The notes beneath the pieces are model-generated. The model was not told the origin of the DNA and did not search any database. It saw only the letters and a list, made by a program, of their open reading frames with translations. A stretch of 64,000 bases of DNA from Pseudomonas sp. CFBP 13711 (GTDB lineage Bacteria > Pseudomonadota > Gammaproteobacteria > Pseudomonadales > Pseudomonadaceae). A program made the position numbers and the translations under genes. The stretch covers positions 62,001-126,000 of the forward strand of contig NZ_JACYVI010000006.1 in the NCBI RefSeq assembly GCF_014842265.1. The letters are read 5' to 3'. Below are positions 18,232-27,572 of this stretch, in pieces. Each line of letters opens with the position of its first letter. Positions within the stretch are counted from its first letter, which is position 1.

Positions 18232-18975
18232 CTAATTCCTGCTGCGCTCAAGAAACTGCCTTGTGCGTTCTTCTTTGGGGTTGGCGAACAGCTCTTTCGC
18301 TTCGCCCTGTTCAACGATGACGCCCTTGTCGATGAAGATCACCCGGTTGGCGACGTCCCGCGCGAAGCTCATCTCGTGGGTCACGATCACCATTGTGCGT
18401 TTCTCCAGGGCGAGAGCGTGAATGGTATTCAGCACCTCGCCCACCAGCTCGGGATCGAGCGCCGACGTCGGTTCATCAAACAGAATGACCTCCGGCTCCA
18501 TGGCCAGCGCCCGGGCAATCGCCACCCGCTGTTGTTGACCACCGGACAACCGACGCGGATAAGCGTCTTCTTTACCCGCGAGGCCGACCTTCGCCAGCAG
18601 CGTGCGGCCCAGCTCGATGGCCTGTTCGCGCGGCATCTTCTTGACCACAGTAGGGCCTTCGATGACGTTTTCCAGCGCGGTGCGGTGGGGGAACAGATTG
18701 AAGTTCTGAAAGACGAACCCGACATGCTGGCGCAGTTGCCGGATAAGACCCTGCTGCTGGCTCAACGGGCGGCTCAAATCGACTTTGATGTCGCCCACGA
18801 CAATGCTGCCGCTCGTAGGCACTTCCAGCAGATTCAGGCAGCGCAGCAGCGTCGTTTTACCCGAACCGCTAGGGCCGATGATCGCTACCACTTCGCCCGG
18901 CTCGACCGTCAGGTCAATGCCCTTGAGCACTTCGTTGCCCTTGAATTGCTTGGTCAGTTTTTCAACCGTGATCAT
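18232..18975 (-). CDS. tcyN: L-cystine ABC transporter ATPase
   Basis: 247 residues, the polar amino-acid (PAAT) ATPase type. It has Walker A GPSGSGKTT (about 33-41), signature LSGGQQQRVAIARAL, Walker B VILFDEPTSALD and the H-loop IVTHEM. Gene order with a YecS-like permease, a FliY-like binding protein and dcyD matches the cystine uptake locus of E. coli (fliY-dcyD-yecS-yecC). Cystine is therefore the likely cargo rather than a general amino acid. Confidence 0.85.
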   Translation of the reverse strand: MITVEKLTKQFKGNEVLKGIDLTVEPGEVVAIIGPSGSGKTTLLRCLNLLEVPTSGSIVVGDIKVDLSRPLSQQQGLIRQLRQHVGFVFQNFNLFPHRTALENVIEGPTVVKKMPREQAIELGRTLLAKVGLAGKEDAYPRRLSGGQQQRVAIARALAMEPEVILFDEPTSALDPELVGEVLNTIHALALEKRTMVIVTHEMSFARDVANRVIFIDKGVIVEQGEAKELFANPKEERTRQFLERSRN

Positions 18976-18978
18976 GCC

Positions 18979-19647
18979 TCAGGACTCCACATCGTGGCGG
19001 TTGGCCCGTGCTTCCAGGCGATTTTGAAAATGCGCCAGGATGCTGCACAGCACCCAATAGATCACCGCAACGGTGAAATACATGGTGAAAATTTCCAGCG
19101 TCCGCGAAGAGATCAGCTGCGCCTGGCGGAACACTTCCGGCACCTGAATGGTGGCGGCCATCGCCGTGTCCTTGACCAGTGAAATAAAGCTGTTGCCCAA
19201 GGGCGGCAACGCGGTGCGTGCAGCTTGCGGCAGGATGGCGCGGCGCATGGTCTGGGCGCGCGTCATACCAATGCTCGCAGCGGCTTCCCACTGCCCTCGG
19301 TCCACCGAACCGATCGCGGCCCGAAGGATTTCGCAGGCATACGCGGCCATGTTCAGCGACAGGCCGATCAGCGCTGCGGTGATCGCATCCAGTTCAATGC
19401 CCAGGTCCGGCAAGCCGTAATAGATCATGAACAGCTGGACGAGCAGCGGCGTGCCACGGAAGAACGACACGTAAACCCTGGCGACGGCGCTGATGACCCA
19501 GATCTTCGACAAACGCATCAGTGCCAGGCCGAAGCCCAGCACCAATCCGAAAAACATCGACCCCAGGCTCAAGCCCACCGTGTAATACGCGCCCTTGAGC
19601 AGGAAGGGCGCGGAGTCCAGCGCGAGCTGAAGGCTCTCTGGAATCAT
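18979..19647 (-). CDS. tcyL: L-cystine ABC transporter permease
   Basis: 222 residues with four to five membrane helices and the PAAT EAA loop (SVDRGQWEAAASIGMTRAQT, about 140-160). It overlaps the binding-protein gene by 4 bases and lies 3 bases before the ATPase, so the three are one transcript. Homologous in context to YecS. Confidence 0.85.
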   Translation of the reverse strand: MIPESLQLALDSAPFLLKGAYYTVGLSLGSMFFGLVLGFGLALMRLSKIWVISAVARVYVSFFRGTPLLVQLFMIYYGLPDLGIELDAITAALIGLSLNMAAYACEILRAAIGSVDRGQWEAAASIGMTRAQTMRRAILPQAARTALPPLGNSFISLVKDTAMAATIQVPEVFRQAQLISSRTLEIFTMYFTVAVIYWVLCSILAHFQNRLEARANRHDVES

Positions 19648-20441
19648 TTGGTCACGTCAGCCTTGAAGTACTTGTCCGACAGCTTGGCGAGGGTGCCGTC
19701 GGCGCGCAGCTTGTCGATGGCCTTGTTGATCGCGTCCAGCAGTTCAGGCTCGCCCTTGCGCAGTGCGATACCGGATTCCTGACGGGAGAACGGTTCGCCG
19801 GAAACGGCCAGCTTGTCCTTGGTCTTGGCGACCAGTTCCAGCGCAGCGAGACGGTCGACGAGGATGGCGTCGATACGGCCGACACGCAGGTCCTGGTATT
19901 TGGTCGGATCATCGTCGTAGGTTTTGACGATGGCATCAGGCACGTTGGCTTTCAGCCATTCTTCGTAGTTGGTGCCCAGGCCGACGCCCACTTTCTTGCC
20001 TTTCAGGTCTGCGGCCGTTTTGATCACGCCGACGTCTTTGGTCTGCACCAGCGCTTGAATGCCCGACACGGTGTAGGGTTCGGAGAAGTCGTACTTCTTT
20101 TTACGCTCGTCGGAGATGGTCACCTGATTGACCACGACATCCAGACGCTTGGACTCCAATGCCGCCAGAATGCCGGCCCACGGCGTGGCTTGCAGCTTGA
20201 CCTTGACGCCCAGTTCCTTGGCCAGTGCTTCGGAGAACTCCACTTCGAAACCGGTCAGCTTGCCGTCTTCACCCACGAAGCTGAACGGGGGATAAGTGCC
20301 TTCCAGGCCGACATTAAGGGTTCCGTTCTTTTTGATGGTTGCCAGTTGATCGCCAGCGACAGCCTGGCTGACCAGACCCGTGCCCAGCACCAGGCTAAAG
20401 GCCGACAACAGAAAGGTGCGGCGGATTGCAGACATGTTCAT
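19644..20441 (-). CDS. tcyJ: Periplasmic L-cystine-binding protein
   Basis: 265 residues. The signal peptide has core LLSAFSLVLGTGLVSQAVAG, with cleavage at or just before GDQLA near residue 30. The mature part is a family 3 solute-binding protein: LNVGLEGTYPPFSF, GFEVEFSEALAKELGVK, and the hinge LKGKKVGVGLGTNYEEWL. GLEGTYPPFSF and the dcyD context match FliY/TcyJ-type cystine receptors. A GGGGAC site precedes the first ATG. Confidence 0.85.
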   Translation of the reverse strand: MNMSAIRRTFLLSAFSLVLGTGLVSQAVAGDQLATIKKNGTLNVGLEGTYPPFSFVGEDGKLTGFEVEFSEALAKELGVKVKLQATPWAGILAALESKRLDVVVNQVTISDERKKKYDFSEPYTVSGIQALVQTKDVGVIKTAADLKGKKVGVGLGTNYEEWLKANVPDAIVKTYDDDPTKYQDLRVGRIDAILVDRLAALELVAKTKDKLAVSGEPFSRQESGIALRKGEPELLDAINKAIDKLRADGTLAKLSDKYFKADVTK

Positions 20442-20671
20442 GAAAGTCCCCTGTTTTAATTGGAATGTCAGGCAAGTATCAGACCCGACGAAGCTACGTT
20501 GGCATCACGCGTTTATCCAGCTTTTTCAGTCGCCTGCAACGCTCTGCACGCCGGCTGGCGGCGATCATAAGACTCGAGCCCAACGATGAAAAATAATAAA
20601 AAGCGGATCGGTTATCAGTTTCTGGAATATGGCGTTCACGCGACGGTTTGCGTGGCAGCGGGACGAAGGCC

Positions 20672-21673
20672 CTATCCCGCCGAAAAGACGTCTTGATACG
20701 CAAACAAAGCTGGCGCGCCGCCGGTGTGGAGAAAGACGATCGGGCCGTCTTCGAAGCGCTGCCGGCCAATGCCGTCGAGCAGTCCAGCCATGGCTTTGCC
20801 GGTGTAAACCGGATCCAGCAACAGCCCTTCATGGCTGGCCACCAGCCGGATTGCCGCCAACGTCCCGGCATTCGGCTCGCCGTACCGTGGGCCGAAGTAT
20901 TCATCCCACAGCTGCACCTTGAATGCGGCGGGCAATGATTCGCCCAGCAGTTCGACGGTTTGCTCGGCCAGGCGCTGAACCTTGGGCGCCTGGGTTTCTT
21001 CCGGACGCGATACGGTCACGCCTATCACCGGAAGCTCAGGCAGTTCTTCCGCCAGCGCCAACGCCAGGCCGCTGTGGGTGCCGGCACTGCCCGACGCGAG
21101 CACGACGGCCGCGAATGACAGGCCGCTTTGCTTGATCTGCTCGGCCAGCTCAAAACCGGCCTGCACATAACCCAGCGCGCCGAGGGCATTCGAACCGCCG
21201 ATTGGCACCAGATAGGGCCTCTTGCCGCTGAGGCGAAGTCGGCTGGCCAGGGCTTGTAACTGGTCGTCGGCGTTGTCGAGGTTCTCGACCAATTCGACCT
21301 TGGTATCGAACAAATCCAGCAGCAGGCGATTGCCGTTGCCCAGGTAATTGCTGTCGTCGGTTGCAATCGGGTTTTCCAGCAGCGCCACACAACCCAGGCC
21401 GAGGCGGGCGGCGAGGGCAGCCGTCTGACGCACGTGGTTGGACTGAATGGCGCCCGCAGTGATCAGCGTGTCACAGCCCTGAGCCAGGGCATCGGCCGCG
21501 AGGTATTCCAGCTTGCGCAGCTTGTTGCCGCCCATGGCCAGCGGGGTGATGTCGTCGCGTTTCACGTAAATGTCGCGCCCGGCCCAGTTCGAAAGGCGTT
21601 CGAGCTTTTCAAAGGGCGTCGGACCGCCGAGCAATTCCAGACGATTAAAACGGGCGAGCTGTTGTTTGATCAT
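20672..21673 (-). CDS. dcyD: D-cysteine desulfhydrase
   Basis: PLP enzyme that splits D-cysteine into pyruvate, sulfide and ammonia. The 333-residue product follows E. coli DcyD closely: [10 protein letters not shown] at the start, the PLP-lysine region [72 protein letters not shown] and the ending [12 protein letters not shown] use the ATG at 21673 because the 50 residues upstream in frame have no counterpart in the family. Located 230 bases upstream of tcyJ in the same direction. Confidence 0.9.
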   Translation of the reverse strand: MIKQQLARFNRLELLGGPTPFEKLERLSNWAGRDIYVKRDDITPLAMGGNKLRKLEYLAADALAQGCDTLITAGAIQSNHVRQTAALAARLGLGCVALLENPIATDDSNYLGNGNRLLLDLFDTKVELVENLDNADDQLQALASRLRLSGKRPYLVPIGGSNALGALGYVQAGFELAEQIKQSGLSFAAVVLASGSAGTHSGLALALAEELPELPVIGVTVSRPEETQAPKVQRLAEQTVELLGESLPAAFKVQLWDEYFGPRYGEPNAGTLAAIRLVASHEGLLLDPVYTGKAMAGLLDGIGRQRFEDGPIVFLHTGGAPALFAYQDVFSAG

Positions 21674-21870
21674 GGTGGCGTCGACAGGTCTGCAATTGAG
21701 TCGCAGGACTATAGGCAGACGTTTCCCACAGGGCAACCGCCCGGCGTCCTCCATCCCCTGCACAGAAGCCCCACGAAAATAGTTATTTTTTTGCCGCGAA
21801 GGGATGTCGTAGAGTGATTCCACTTCGGCCGTTACAGCCTGACTGGCCGTTGAATTGAGGAGAAATCTGC
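21674..21870. promoter_or_regulatory. Divergent promoter region between dcyD and epsC
   Basis: This short gap must drive the minus-strand dcyD-tcyJLN genes and the plus-strand serine acetyltransferase. A T-rich tract (near 21780-21792) followed by TAGAGTGATTCC is a possible promoter edge. A CysB-type site is expected from the gene content but cannot be defined by eye. Confidence 0.4.
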
Positions 21871-22833
21871 GTGAGCACTATTCCCGACCTGTCCCCGGAA
21901 TCCTGCGCCGAGGGCGTGACCGGCCACTGGCAACTGCAGCGGATTGTGGGCGAATTGCGCGCCGCGCGTGATGACTGGCGTACCAGCAACGGCCGAATCA
22001 GCGGGGAGAAGGGCGGCCGCGAGCTGCCTTCCCGCGAGGCCATGCGCGACATTCTCGATGCGCTCTGCGGCGCGCTGTTTCCAATGCGGCTGGGGCCGGT
22101 GGACCTGCGCGAAGAGAGCGAGGACTTCTACGTCGGCTACACCCTCGACGTGGCATTGAATTCGCTGCTCGATCAGGCGCGGCTCGAACTGCGCTACGCC
22201 GCCCGCCAGAAAGGCCAGGATGCCAGCTGCGCGGATGTGCATGCGGAACGGCTGATTCAGGATTTCGCCAGCGCACTGCCGACGATTCGCCGCGTCCTCG
22301 ACACCGACGTGCTGGCGGCGTACCACGGTGACCCTGCCGCGCGCAGTGTTGATGAGGTGTTGTTGTGCTACCCGGGCATTTTGGCGGTGATTCACCATCG
22401 TCTGGCCCATCATCTGTACCACAACGGTTTGCCCCTGCTGGCGCGCATCAGCGCCGAACTGGCCCATTCCGCCACGGGCATCGATATCCATCCCGGTGCG
22501 CAGATCGGCCCGAGCTTCTTTATCGATCACGGGACCGGCGTGGTCATCGGCGAGACCGCGATCATCGGCGAGCGCGTGCGCATCTATCAGGCCGTTACCC
22601 TCGGTGCCAAACGCTTCCCCTCCGATGAAGACGGCCAATTGCTCAAGGGCCATGCCCGTCACCCGATCGTCGAAGACGATGTAGTGATCTATGCCGGCGC
22701 CACGATTCTGGGGCGCATCACCATCGGCAAGGGCTCGACCATCGGCGGCAACGTGTGGCTCACGCGCGGCGTCCCGGCGGGCAGTAACGTCAATCAGGCG
22801 AGCCTGCAGCATGAGGATGGCTGTCCGAAGTAG
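21871..22833 (+). CDS. epsC: Serine O-acetyltransferase (EpsC type)
   Basis: Makes O-acetyl-L-serine from serine and acetyl-CoA, the carbon skeleton for cysteine. 320 residues: a long helical N-terminal domain (about 1-185), then the left-handed beta-helix of hexapeptide repeats. The active-site region [44 protein letters not shown] and the C-terminal repeats ending [13 protein letters not shown] mark this domain. The N-terminal extension is that of the EpsC/SrpH branch rather than classical CysE. The GTG start follows GAGGAG. Placed opposite dcyD and the cystine importer, it completes a cysteine supply module. Confidence 0.85.
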   Translation: MSTIPDLSPESCAEGVTGHWQLQRIVGELRAARDDWRTSNGRISGEKGGRELPSREAMRDILDALCGALFPMRLGPVDLREESEDFYVGYTLDVALNSLLDQARLELRYAARQKGQDASCADVHAERLIQDFASALPTIRRVLDTDVLAAYHGDPAARSVDEVLLCYPGILAVIHHRLAHHLYHNGLPLLARISAELAHSATGIDIHPGAQIGPSFFIDHGTGVVIGETAIIGERVRIYQAVTLGAKRFPSDEDGQLLKGHARHPIVEDDVVIYAGATILGRITIGKGSTIGGNVWLTRGVPAGSNVNQASLQHEDGCPK

Positions 22834-22842
22834 CCCGTCATA

Positions 22843-23060
22843 TCGCAAATTTCAGGGTGAGCACACTGGCCTCTTCCCGGCTGAAGCCGGCCCCACTAAT
22901 TGACCGCATAGCTCTTGTAGGACCGGCTTTAGCCGGGAAGGCGTCAGTCGTTATGTCGCAAATCTTCGGGTGAGCACACTGGCCTCTTCCCGGCTGAAGC
23001 CGGTCCTACTAATTGACCGCATAGCTTTTGTAGGACCGGCTTTAGCCGGGAAGGCGTCGG
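22843..23060. repeat. REP pair (family B) duplicated in tandem with a 113-bp period
   Basis: The unit TCGCAAAT...GTGAGCACACTGGCCTCTTCCCGG...GACCGCATAGCT...TAGGACCGGCTTTAGCCGGGAAGGCGTC starts at 22843 and again at 22956. The same offset holds for GCACACTGGC (22861 and 22974). Each unit holds two REP palindromes facing each other, and the copies differ by only a few bases, so the duplication is recent. Confidence 0.9.
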
Positions 23061-23210
23061 TCGCCATACCGCCAAGCCTCCATAATTTTCCAGCGCATTG
23101 AAAACCCTACCGAACCCACGGAACGAAAGGCTTTCGTCGTCCGTCCTACCCTCGCCTGATTAAGCGTCACGCCACCGTGCATTAGTCTCCGGCCGTCTAT
23201 TCGTGCTTTA

Positions 23211-23224
23211 ATTGAACGTTCAAT
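23211..23224. promoter_or_regulatory. BetI-like operator upstream of betT
   Basis: ATTGAACGTTCAAT is a perfect 14-base palindrome with TTA and CAA flanks. To my knowledge it matches the operator type bound by the choline-responsive TetR-family repressor BetI. It lies about 100 bases upstream of the transporter start, so choline-dependent derepression is likely. Confidence 0.7.
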
Positions 23225-23325
23225 CAAGTTAAACCGGTGGTTCGCTGCCCGCTGATCTCAGGAGGCCTACCTTTGCCGCATCTACGTTGCATGATCGATC
23301 CCCTCGCCCGCGCGGCGGTATTCAT

Positions 23326-25320
23326 ATGAATAATTCAAGCGCTTCGAACAGCTCGCCTGTTCGCATGAACGGCCCTGTTTTCTACTTCGCTGCCAGCTTC
23401 ATCCTCATCTTCGGACTGGTCGTGATCGGCTTCCCGGAAGCCTCAGGGGCCTGGTTGCTCGCCGCGCAGAACTGGGCCGCCAACACCGTTGGCTGGTACT
23501 ACATGCTGGCCATGACCCTGTATCTGCTGTTCGTTGTGGTCACTGCGCTGTCCGGCTACGGCAAGATCAAGCTCGGCGCCGACCACGACGAGCCCGAATT
23601 CAGCTATCTGTCCTGGGCCGGCATGCTGTTCGCCGCCGGGATCAGCATCACGCTGTTCTTCTTCTGCGTGTCCGAGCCGCTGACCCACATGCTGCAGCCG
23701 CCCCAGGGTGAGGGCGGGACCACCCAATCGGCACGTCAGGCCATGCAGCTGCTGTTTCTGCATTGGGGCCTGCATGGGTGGGGCGTTTTCGCCTTCGTCG
23801 GTATGGCGCTGGCCTACTTCGCCTATCGCCATAACCTGCCGCTGGCGTTGCGTTCGGCGCTGTATCCGTTGATCGGCAAGCGCATCAACGGCCCGATCGG
23901 TTACGCAGTCGACGGTTTCGGCATCATCGCCACCATCTTCGGCCTCGGTGCTGACATGGGGTTTGGTGTACTGCACCTGAATTCAGGGCTCGACTACCTG
24001 TTCAACGTGCCGCACACCCAATGGATTCAGGTCGGTTTAATCACTCTGATGATGGGCGCGGCAATCCTCGTAGCCATTGCGGGCGTCGACAAGGGCGTGC
24101 GGGTCATGTCCGACATCAACATGCTGCTGGCCTGCGCGCTGCTGCTGTTCGTGTTGTTTGCCGGACCCACTCAGCACCTGCTCAATACGCTGGTGCAGAA
24201 CATCGGCGATTACCTCGGCGCGTTGCCGGTCAAGAGCTTCGACGTCTATGCGTACGATGGCCCGAGCGACTGGCTGGGTGGCTGGACCGTGTTCTATTGG
24301 GCGTGGTGGATTGCCTGGTCGCCGTTCGTGGGTCTGTTCATCGCGCGTATCTCCCGTGGTCGCACCATTCGTGAATTCGTCTGCGGCGTGCTGCTGATCC
24401 CGCTGGGCTTCACCCTCGCGTGGATGTCGATTTTCGGTAACAGCGCCATCGACCTGGTGCTGAACCACGGCATGGCTGCGTTGGGCCAATCGGCTATCGA
24501 CGATCCGTCGATGACCCTTTACCTGATGCTGCAGACGTACCCATGGAGCCGGACGGTCATTGCCGTGACGGTGTTCATCAGCTTCGTGTTCTTCGTGACT
24601 TCGGCCGACTCCGGCACCGTGGTGCTGTCGACGCTTTCTGCCAAAGGCGGCAGCCCGGACGAAGATGGCCCGAAATGGCTGCGTGTGTTCTGGGGCGTGA
24701 TGACGGCGCTGATCACCAGCGGCTTGCTGTTCTCGGGCAGCATCGATGCGCTGAAGTCGGCGGTGGTACTGACTTCGTTGCCGTTCTCGCTGATTCTGCT
24801 GCTGATGATGTGGGGGCTGCACAAGGCGTTCTACATGGAGTCCCAGCGCCAGATCGCCCAGCTGTATTCACTGGCACCGGTCTCCGGATCCCGGCGTGGT
24901 GGCTGGCGTCAGCGTCTGACTCAGGCCGTGGCGTTCCCGTCCCGTGATGAGGTTTACCGCTTCCTCGACCAGACCGTACGCCCGGCGATTGAAGAAGTGA
25001 CGGCAGTGTTCGTCGAGAAGGGCCTGACCGTCGTGACTCAGCCGGATCCGGCCAACGACACGGTGGGCCTGGAAATCGGCCACGGTGAAGAGCGTCCGTT
25101 TGTGTACCAGGTGACCATGCGTGGCTATTTCACACCGTCCTTCGCACGCGGCGGCATGGGCTCCAAACAGCTGAACAACCGCCGTTATTACCGCGCCGAA
25201 GTGCACTTGAGCGAGGGCAGTCAGGACTACGACCTGGTGGGCTACACCAAGGAACAGGTCATCAACGACATCCTCGACCAGTACGAGCGCCACCTGCAGT
25301 TCCTGCACCTGGTGCGTTAA
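23326..25320 (+). CDS. betT: BCCT-family choline/glycine-betaine transporter
   Basis: Sodium- or proton-coupled uptake of choline or betaine. 664 residues from the ATG at 23326, with about twelve membrane helices. The BCCT tryptophan-rich segment reads WTVFYWAWWIAWSPFVGLFIARISRGRTIREF (two parts, around residues 320-350). A long cytosolic C-terminal domain of about 150 residues follows, as in BetT proteins that sense osmolarity. I prefer this start to a TTG at 23287 because the extra residues are hydrophilic and not family-like. The operator at 23211 supports choline as substrate. Followed by a long inverted repeat at 25346-25410. Confidence 0.85.
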   Translation: MNNSSASNSSPVRMNGPVFYFAASFILIFGLVVIGFPEASGAWLLAAQNWAANTVGWYYMLAMTLYLLFVVVTALSGYGKIKLGADHDEPEFSYLSWAGMLFAAGISITLFFFCVSEPLTHMLQPPQGEGGTTQSARQAMQLLFLHWGLHGWGVFAFVGMALAYFAYRHNLPLALRSALYPLIGKRINGPIGYAVDGFGIIATIFGLGADMGFGVLHLNSGLDYLFNVPHTQWIQVGLITLMMGAAILVAIAGVDKGVRVMSDINMLLACALLLFVLFAGPTQHLLNTLVQNIGDYLGALPVKSFDVYAYDGPSDWLGGWTVFYWAWWIAWSPFVGLFIARISRGRTIREFVCGVLLIPLGFTLAWMSIFGNSAIDLVLNHGMAALGQSAIDDPSMTLYLMLQTYPWSRTVIAVTVFISFVFFVTSADSGTVVLSTLSAKGGSPDEDGPKWLRVFWGVMTALITSGLLFSGSIDALKSAVVLTSLPFSLILLLMMWGLHKAFYMESQRQIAQLYSLAPVSGSRRGGWRQRLTQAVAFPSRDEVYRFLDQTVRPAIEEVTAVFVEKGLTVVTQPDPANDTVGLEIGHGEERPFVYQVTMRGYFTPSFARGGMGSKQLNNRRYYRAEVHLSEGSQDYDLVGYTKEQVINDILDQYERHLQFLHLVR

Positions 25321-25345
25321 GACTCTTTCTTTTGTAGAAAAAACA

Positions 25346-25410
25346 CGTGCCCGCAAGGGCGTCGTGTCAGTCACCCCACCGGGGACGGACACGACGCCCT
25401 TGCGGGCACG
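25346..25410. terminator. Long perfect inverted repeat between betT and the SDR gene
   Basis: A 23-base arm starting CGTGCCCGCAAGGGCG (25346-25368) is repeated perfectly in inverse at 25388-25410, with a 19-base spacer. It sits between convergent genes, so it can terminate both, though the T-runs around it are weak. It may equally be a palindromic mobile-type repeat unlike the two REP families. Confidence 0.6.
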
Positions 25411-25436
25411 CTTGCTTTTACACCTTCGATTTCTAC

Positions 25437-26189
25437 CTAAGCCAAGCCACCATTGGCCCGCAGCACCTGCCCATTCACCCAGCCTGAATCCGGGCCGGCC
25501 AGAAAGGACACGACGCTGGCGATATCTTCCGGCTGCCCCAGGCGCTGCAACGGCGGCATGTTGGCAAATTGCTGGATTTGCTCTTCGGTTTTGCCTTGCA
25601 GGAACAGCTCGGTCGCCACCGGCCCCGGCGCGACGGCATTCACCGTGATATTCCGCCCGCGCAGCTCCTTGGCAAATACATGGGTGAAGGCTTCGACGGC
25701 CGCCTTGGTCGCGTTATAGATGGCATAGCCCGGCAGGTTCAGCGCCAGCGCAGTGGTGGAGAAGTTGATGATGCGACCGCCGTCGTTCATCCGCGCGCTG
25801 GCCTCGCGCAACGTGTTGAAGGTGCCTCGGGTGTTGATGTTGAACGCCTGATCGAATTGCTCATCGCTGGTGTCTGCCAGCGGCAGTGCCTTCATGACGC
25901 CGGCGTTATTGACCAGCACATTGACCTTGCCCAGCTTCGCTTCCGTTTGCTCGAACAGTTCGTGGACCTCGTCAGCCTTGGCAACGTCGGCTTTGATCGC
26001 GATGGCCTGACCGCCCTCGTCGTTGAGCTGCGCAACCAGGGCGTCCGCTTCTGCCGCGCTGCTGGCGTAATTCACGACCACCGCGAAACCATCGTGGCTC
26101 AAGCGCCGGGCGATTTCCGCGCCGATACCACGGGAGGCGCCGGTGACGATGGCGACCGGACGGGGGATGTGTGGAGTGGACTGCGTCAT
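25437..26189 (-). CDS. SDR-family oxidoreductase
   Basis: 250 residues of the classical short-chain dehydrogenase type. The NAD(P) site TGASRGIGAEIA (about 15-26), NNAGVM, catalytic region INFSTT...YAIYNATK (Tyr/Lys pair around 155-159) and C-terminal GGLA end are all present. The ATG at 26189 has GGAG seven bases upstream; the longer frame to 26207 does not. Substrate unknown. Divergent from the aldo-keto reductase gene. Confidence 0.75.
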   Translation of the reverse strand: MTQSTPHIPRPVAIVTGASRGIGAEIARRLSHDGFAVVVNYASSAAEADALVAQLNDEGGQAIAIKADVAKADEVHELFEQTEAKLGKVNVLVNNAGVMKALPLADTSDEQFDQAFNINTRGTFNTLREASARMNDGGRIINFSTTALALNLPGYAIYNATKAAVEAFTHVFAKELRGRNITVNAVAPGPVATELFLQGKTEEQIQQFANMPPLQRLGQPEDIASVVSFLAGPDSGWVNGQVLRANGGLA

Positions 26190-26427
26190 GGTGAGGCTCC
26201 GATTCATTTGAAAGTGAGTGCAGCTTCACATGGCAGACCGCGCTGATAAACGCCGCAGAAACGCCTTCATTGTTCTGCTGCAGCGAACAATGCAATGGCC
26301 GTCGCTTTCCTTCAGCGCTGGAGCGTAGCGTTCGTCCACTCTCTTGAACCCCCTCGCCGCAGAGAAATCCGAGTAATCTCGCAGGTTCGTTTTGTGACTG
26401 ACTTCCATACAAGAAAGAGAGGACTGG
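26190..26427. other. Divergent promoter region between SDR and aldo-keto reductase genes
   Basis: No gene seen. AAGAAAGAGAGGA directly before the ATG at 26428 is a clear ribosome site for the aldo-keto reductase. Both genes may share control from this gap. Confidence 0.45.
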
Positions 26428-27465
26428 ATGACTTACATCGCTGCCGAAAACCGTTATGAACGCATTCCCTATCGTCGCGTAGGCCGCAGTGGCCTGGTGC
26501 TGCCAGCGCTCTCCATGGGTCTGTGGCACAACTTTGGTGACAGCACGCCGATCGACACCCAGCGTGCGATGCTGCGCACGGCCTTCGATCTGGGTATCAA
26601 CCACTTCGACCTCGCCAATAACTATGGCCCGCCGTACGGCAGTGCCGAAATCAACTTCGGTCGCCTGCTCAAGGAAGACTTCAAGCAATACCGCGACGAA
26701 CTGATTATCTCCAGCAAAGCCGGCTGGGACATGTGGCCAGGGCCTTACGGTCAGGGCGGCGGATCGCGCAAATACGTGCTCGCCAGCCTCGACCAGAGCC
26801 TGCAGCGCATGGGCCTGGACTACGTCGATATTTTCTATTCCCACCGCTTCGACCCTGATACCCCGCTGGAAGAAACCGCGAGCGCACTGGCCACCGCTGT
26901 GCAGCAGGGCAAAGCACTGTATATCGGGATTTCGTCGTATTCGGGCGCCAAAACCCGCGAAATCGCAGGCCTGCTGAAAGAGTGGAAAGTGCCGCTGCTG
27001 ATTCATCAGCCGGCCTATAACCTGCTCAATCGCTGGGTGGAAAAAGACCTGCTGGACACCACCGAAGAACTCGGCTCGGGCGTCATTGCATTCACCGCGC
27101 TGGCCCAGGGGCTGCTGTCGGACAAATACCTGAACGGCATTCCAAAAGACGCACGGGTCAACCGTCCCGGTGGCGGGTCGCTACAGGCGGGGCATTTGTC
27201 GGAGCAGAACATCGAGCACGTGCGCGCGCTGAACGAGATCGCCAAGCGTCGCGGTCAGAGCCTGGCGCAGATGGCACTGGCCTGGACACTGCGCGATCCT
27301 CGCGTCACGTCCGCACTGATCGGCGCAAGCCGTCCGGAGCAGATCATCGAGAACGTCGGCGCCCTCGACAATCTTGAGTTCAGTCAGGAAGAACTGGCCG
27401 AGATCGACCGGTTTGCGGTGGAAGGCGGGATTAATCTGTGGGAGAAGCCATCTTCGGCTGAGTAA
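26428..27465 (+). CDS. gpr: Aldo-keto reductase, YghZ/GPR type
   Basis: 345 residues closely following E. coli YghZ, an NADPH-dependent L-glyceraldehyde-3-phosphate reductase that also detoxifies methylglyoxal. Marks include PALSMGLWHNFGD at the start, the catalytic acid/tyrosine segment FDLANNYGPPYGSAE, lysine in ISSKAGWDMWPGPYG, histidine in IFYSHRFD, and the cofactor-binding LIGASRPEQIIENV at the end. Cytosolic and alone on its strand. Confidence 0.85.
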   Translation: MTYIAAENRYERIPYRRVGRSGLVLPALSMGLWHNFGDSTPIDTQRAMLRTAFDLGINHFDLANNYGPPYGSAEINFGRLLKEDFKQYRDELIISSKAGWDMWPGPYGQGGGSRKYVLASLDQSLQRMGLDYVDIFYSHRFDPDTPLEETASALATAVQQGKALYIGISSYSGAKTREIAGLLKEWKVPLLIHQPAYNLLNRWVEKDLLDTTEELGSGVIAFTALAQGLLSDKYLNGIPKDARVNRPGGGSLQAGHLSEQNIEHVRALNEIAKRRGQSLAQMALAWTLRDPRVTSALIGASRPEQIIENVGALDNLEFSQEELAEIDRFAVEGGINLWEKPSSAE

Positions 27466-27473
27466 ACCCGCAG

Positions 27474-27552
27474 CCATCGTGGGCGCTCTTGCCCGCGATG
27501 GCGTCCTGCCTGCGGCGAATCCGTCTTTCAACTGACGCCATCGCAGGCAGGC
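27474..27552. terminator. Pair of inverted repeats between convergent genes
   Basis: A stem, CCATCG(T)GGGC with GCCC(G)CGATGG (27474-27501), is followed by CCTGCCTGCG / CGCAGGCAGG (about 27507-27552). Between gpr and ntrC stops these probably act as termination hairpins, but no long T-run follows either one. Confidence 0.5.
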
Positions 27553-27572
27553 GCTGCTGCCTATCGCAGGGC

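Larger units (their letters stand above)
22834..23325. other. Intergenic region with tandem REP units and betT promoter
   Basis: The left half is a tandem duplication of a REP-bearing unit (22843-23060). The right half carries the BetI-like operator (23211-23224) and an AGGAGG about 60 bases before the betT start that does not fit the reading frame. No gene is seen. Confidence 0.6.

Noticed and set aside
22843-23060. CRISPR-like appearance of the tandem repeats
   Set aside because: Only two units, each containing palindromic REP pairs, with no regular spacers and no cas genes nearby.
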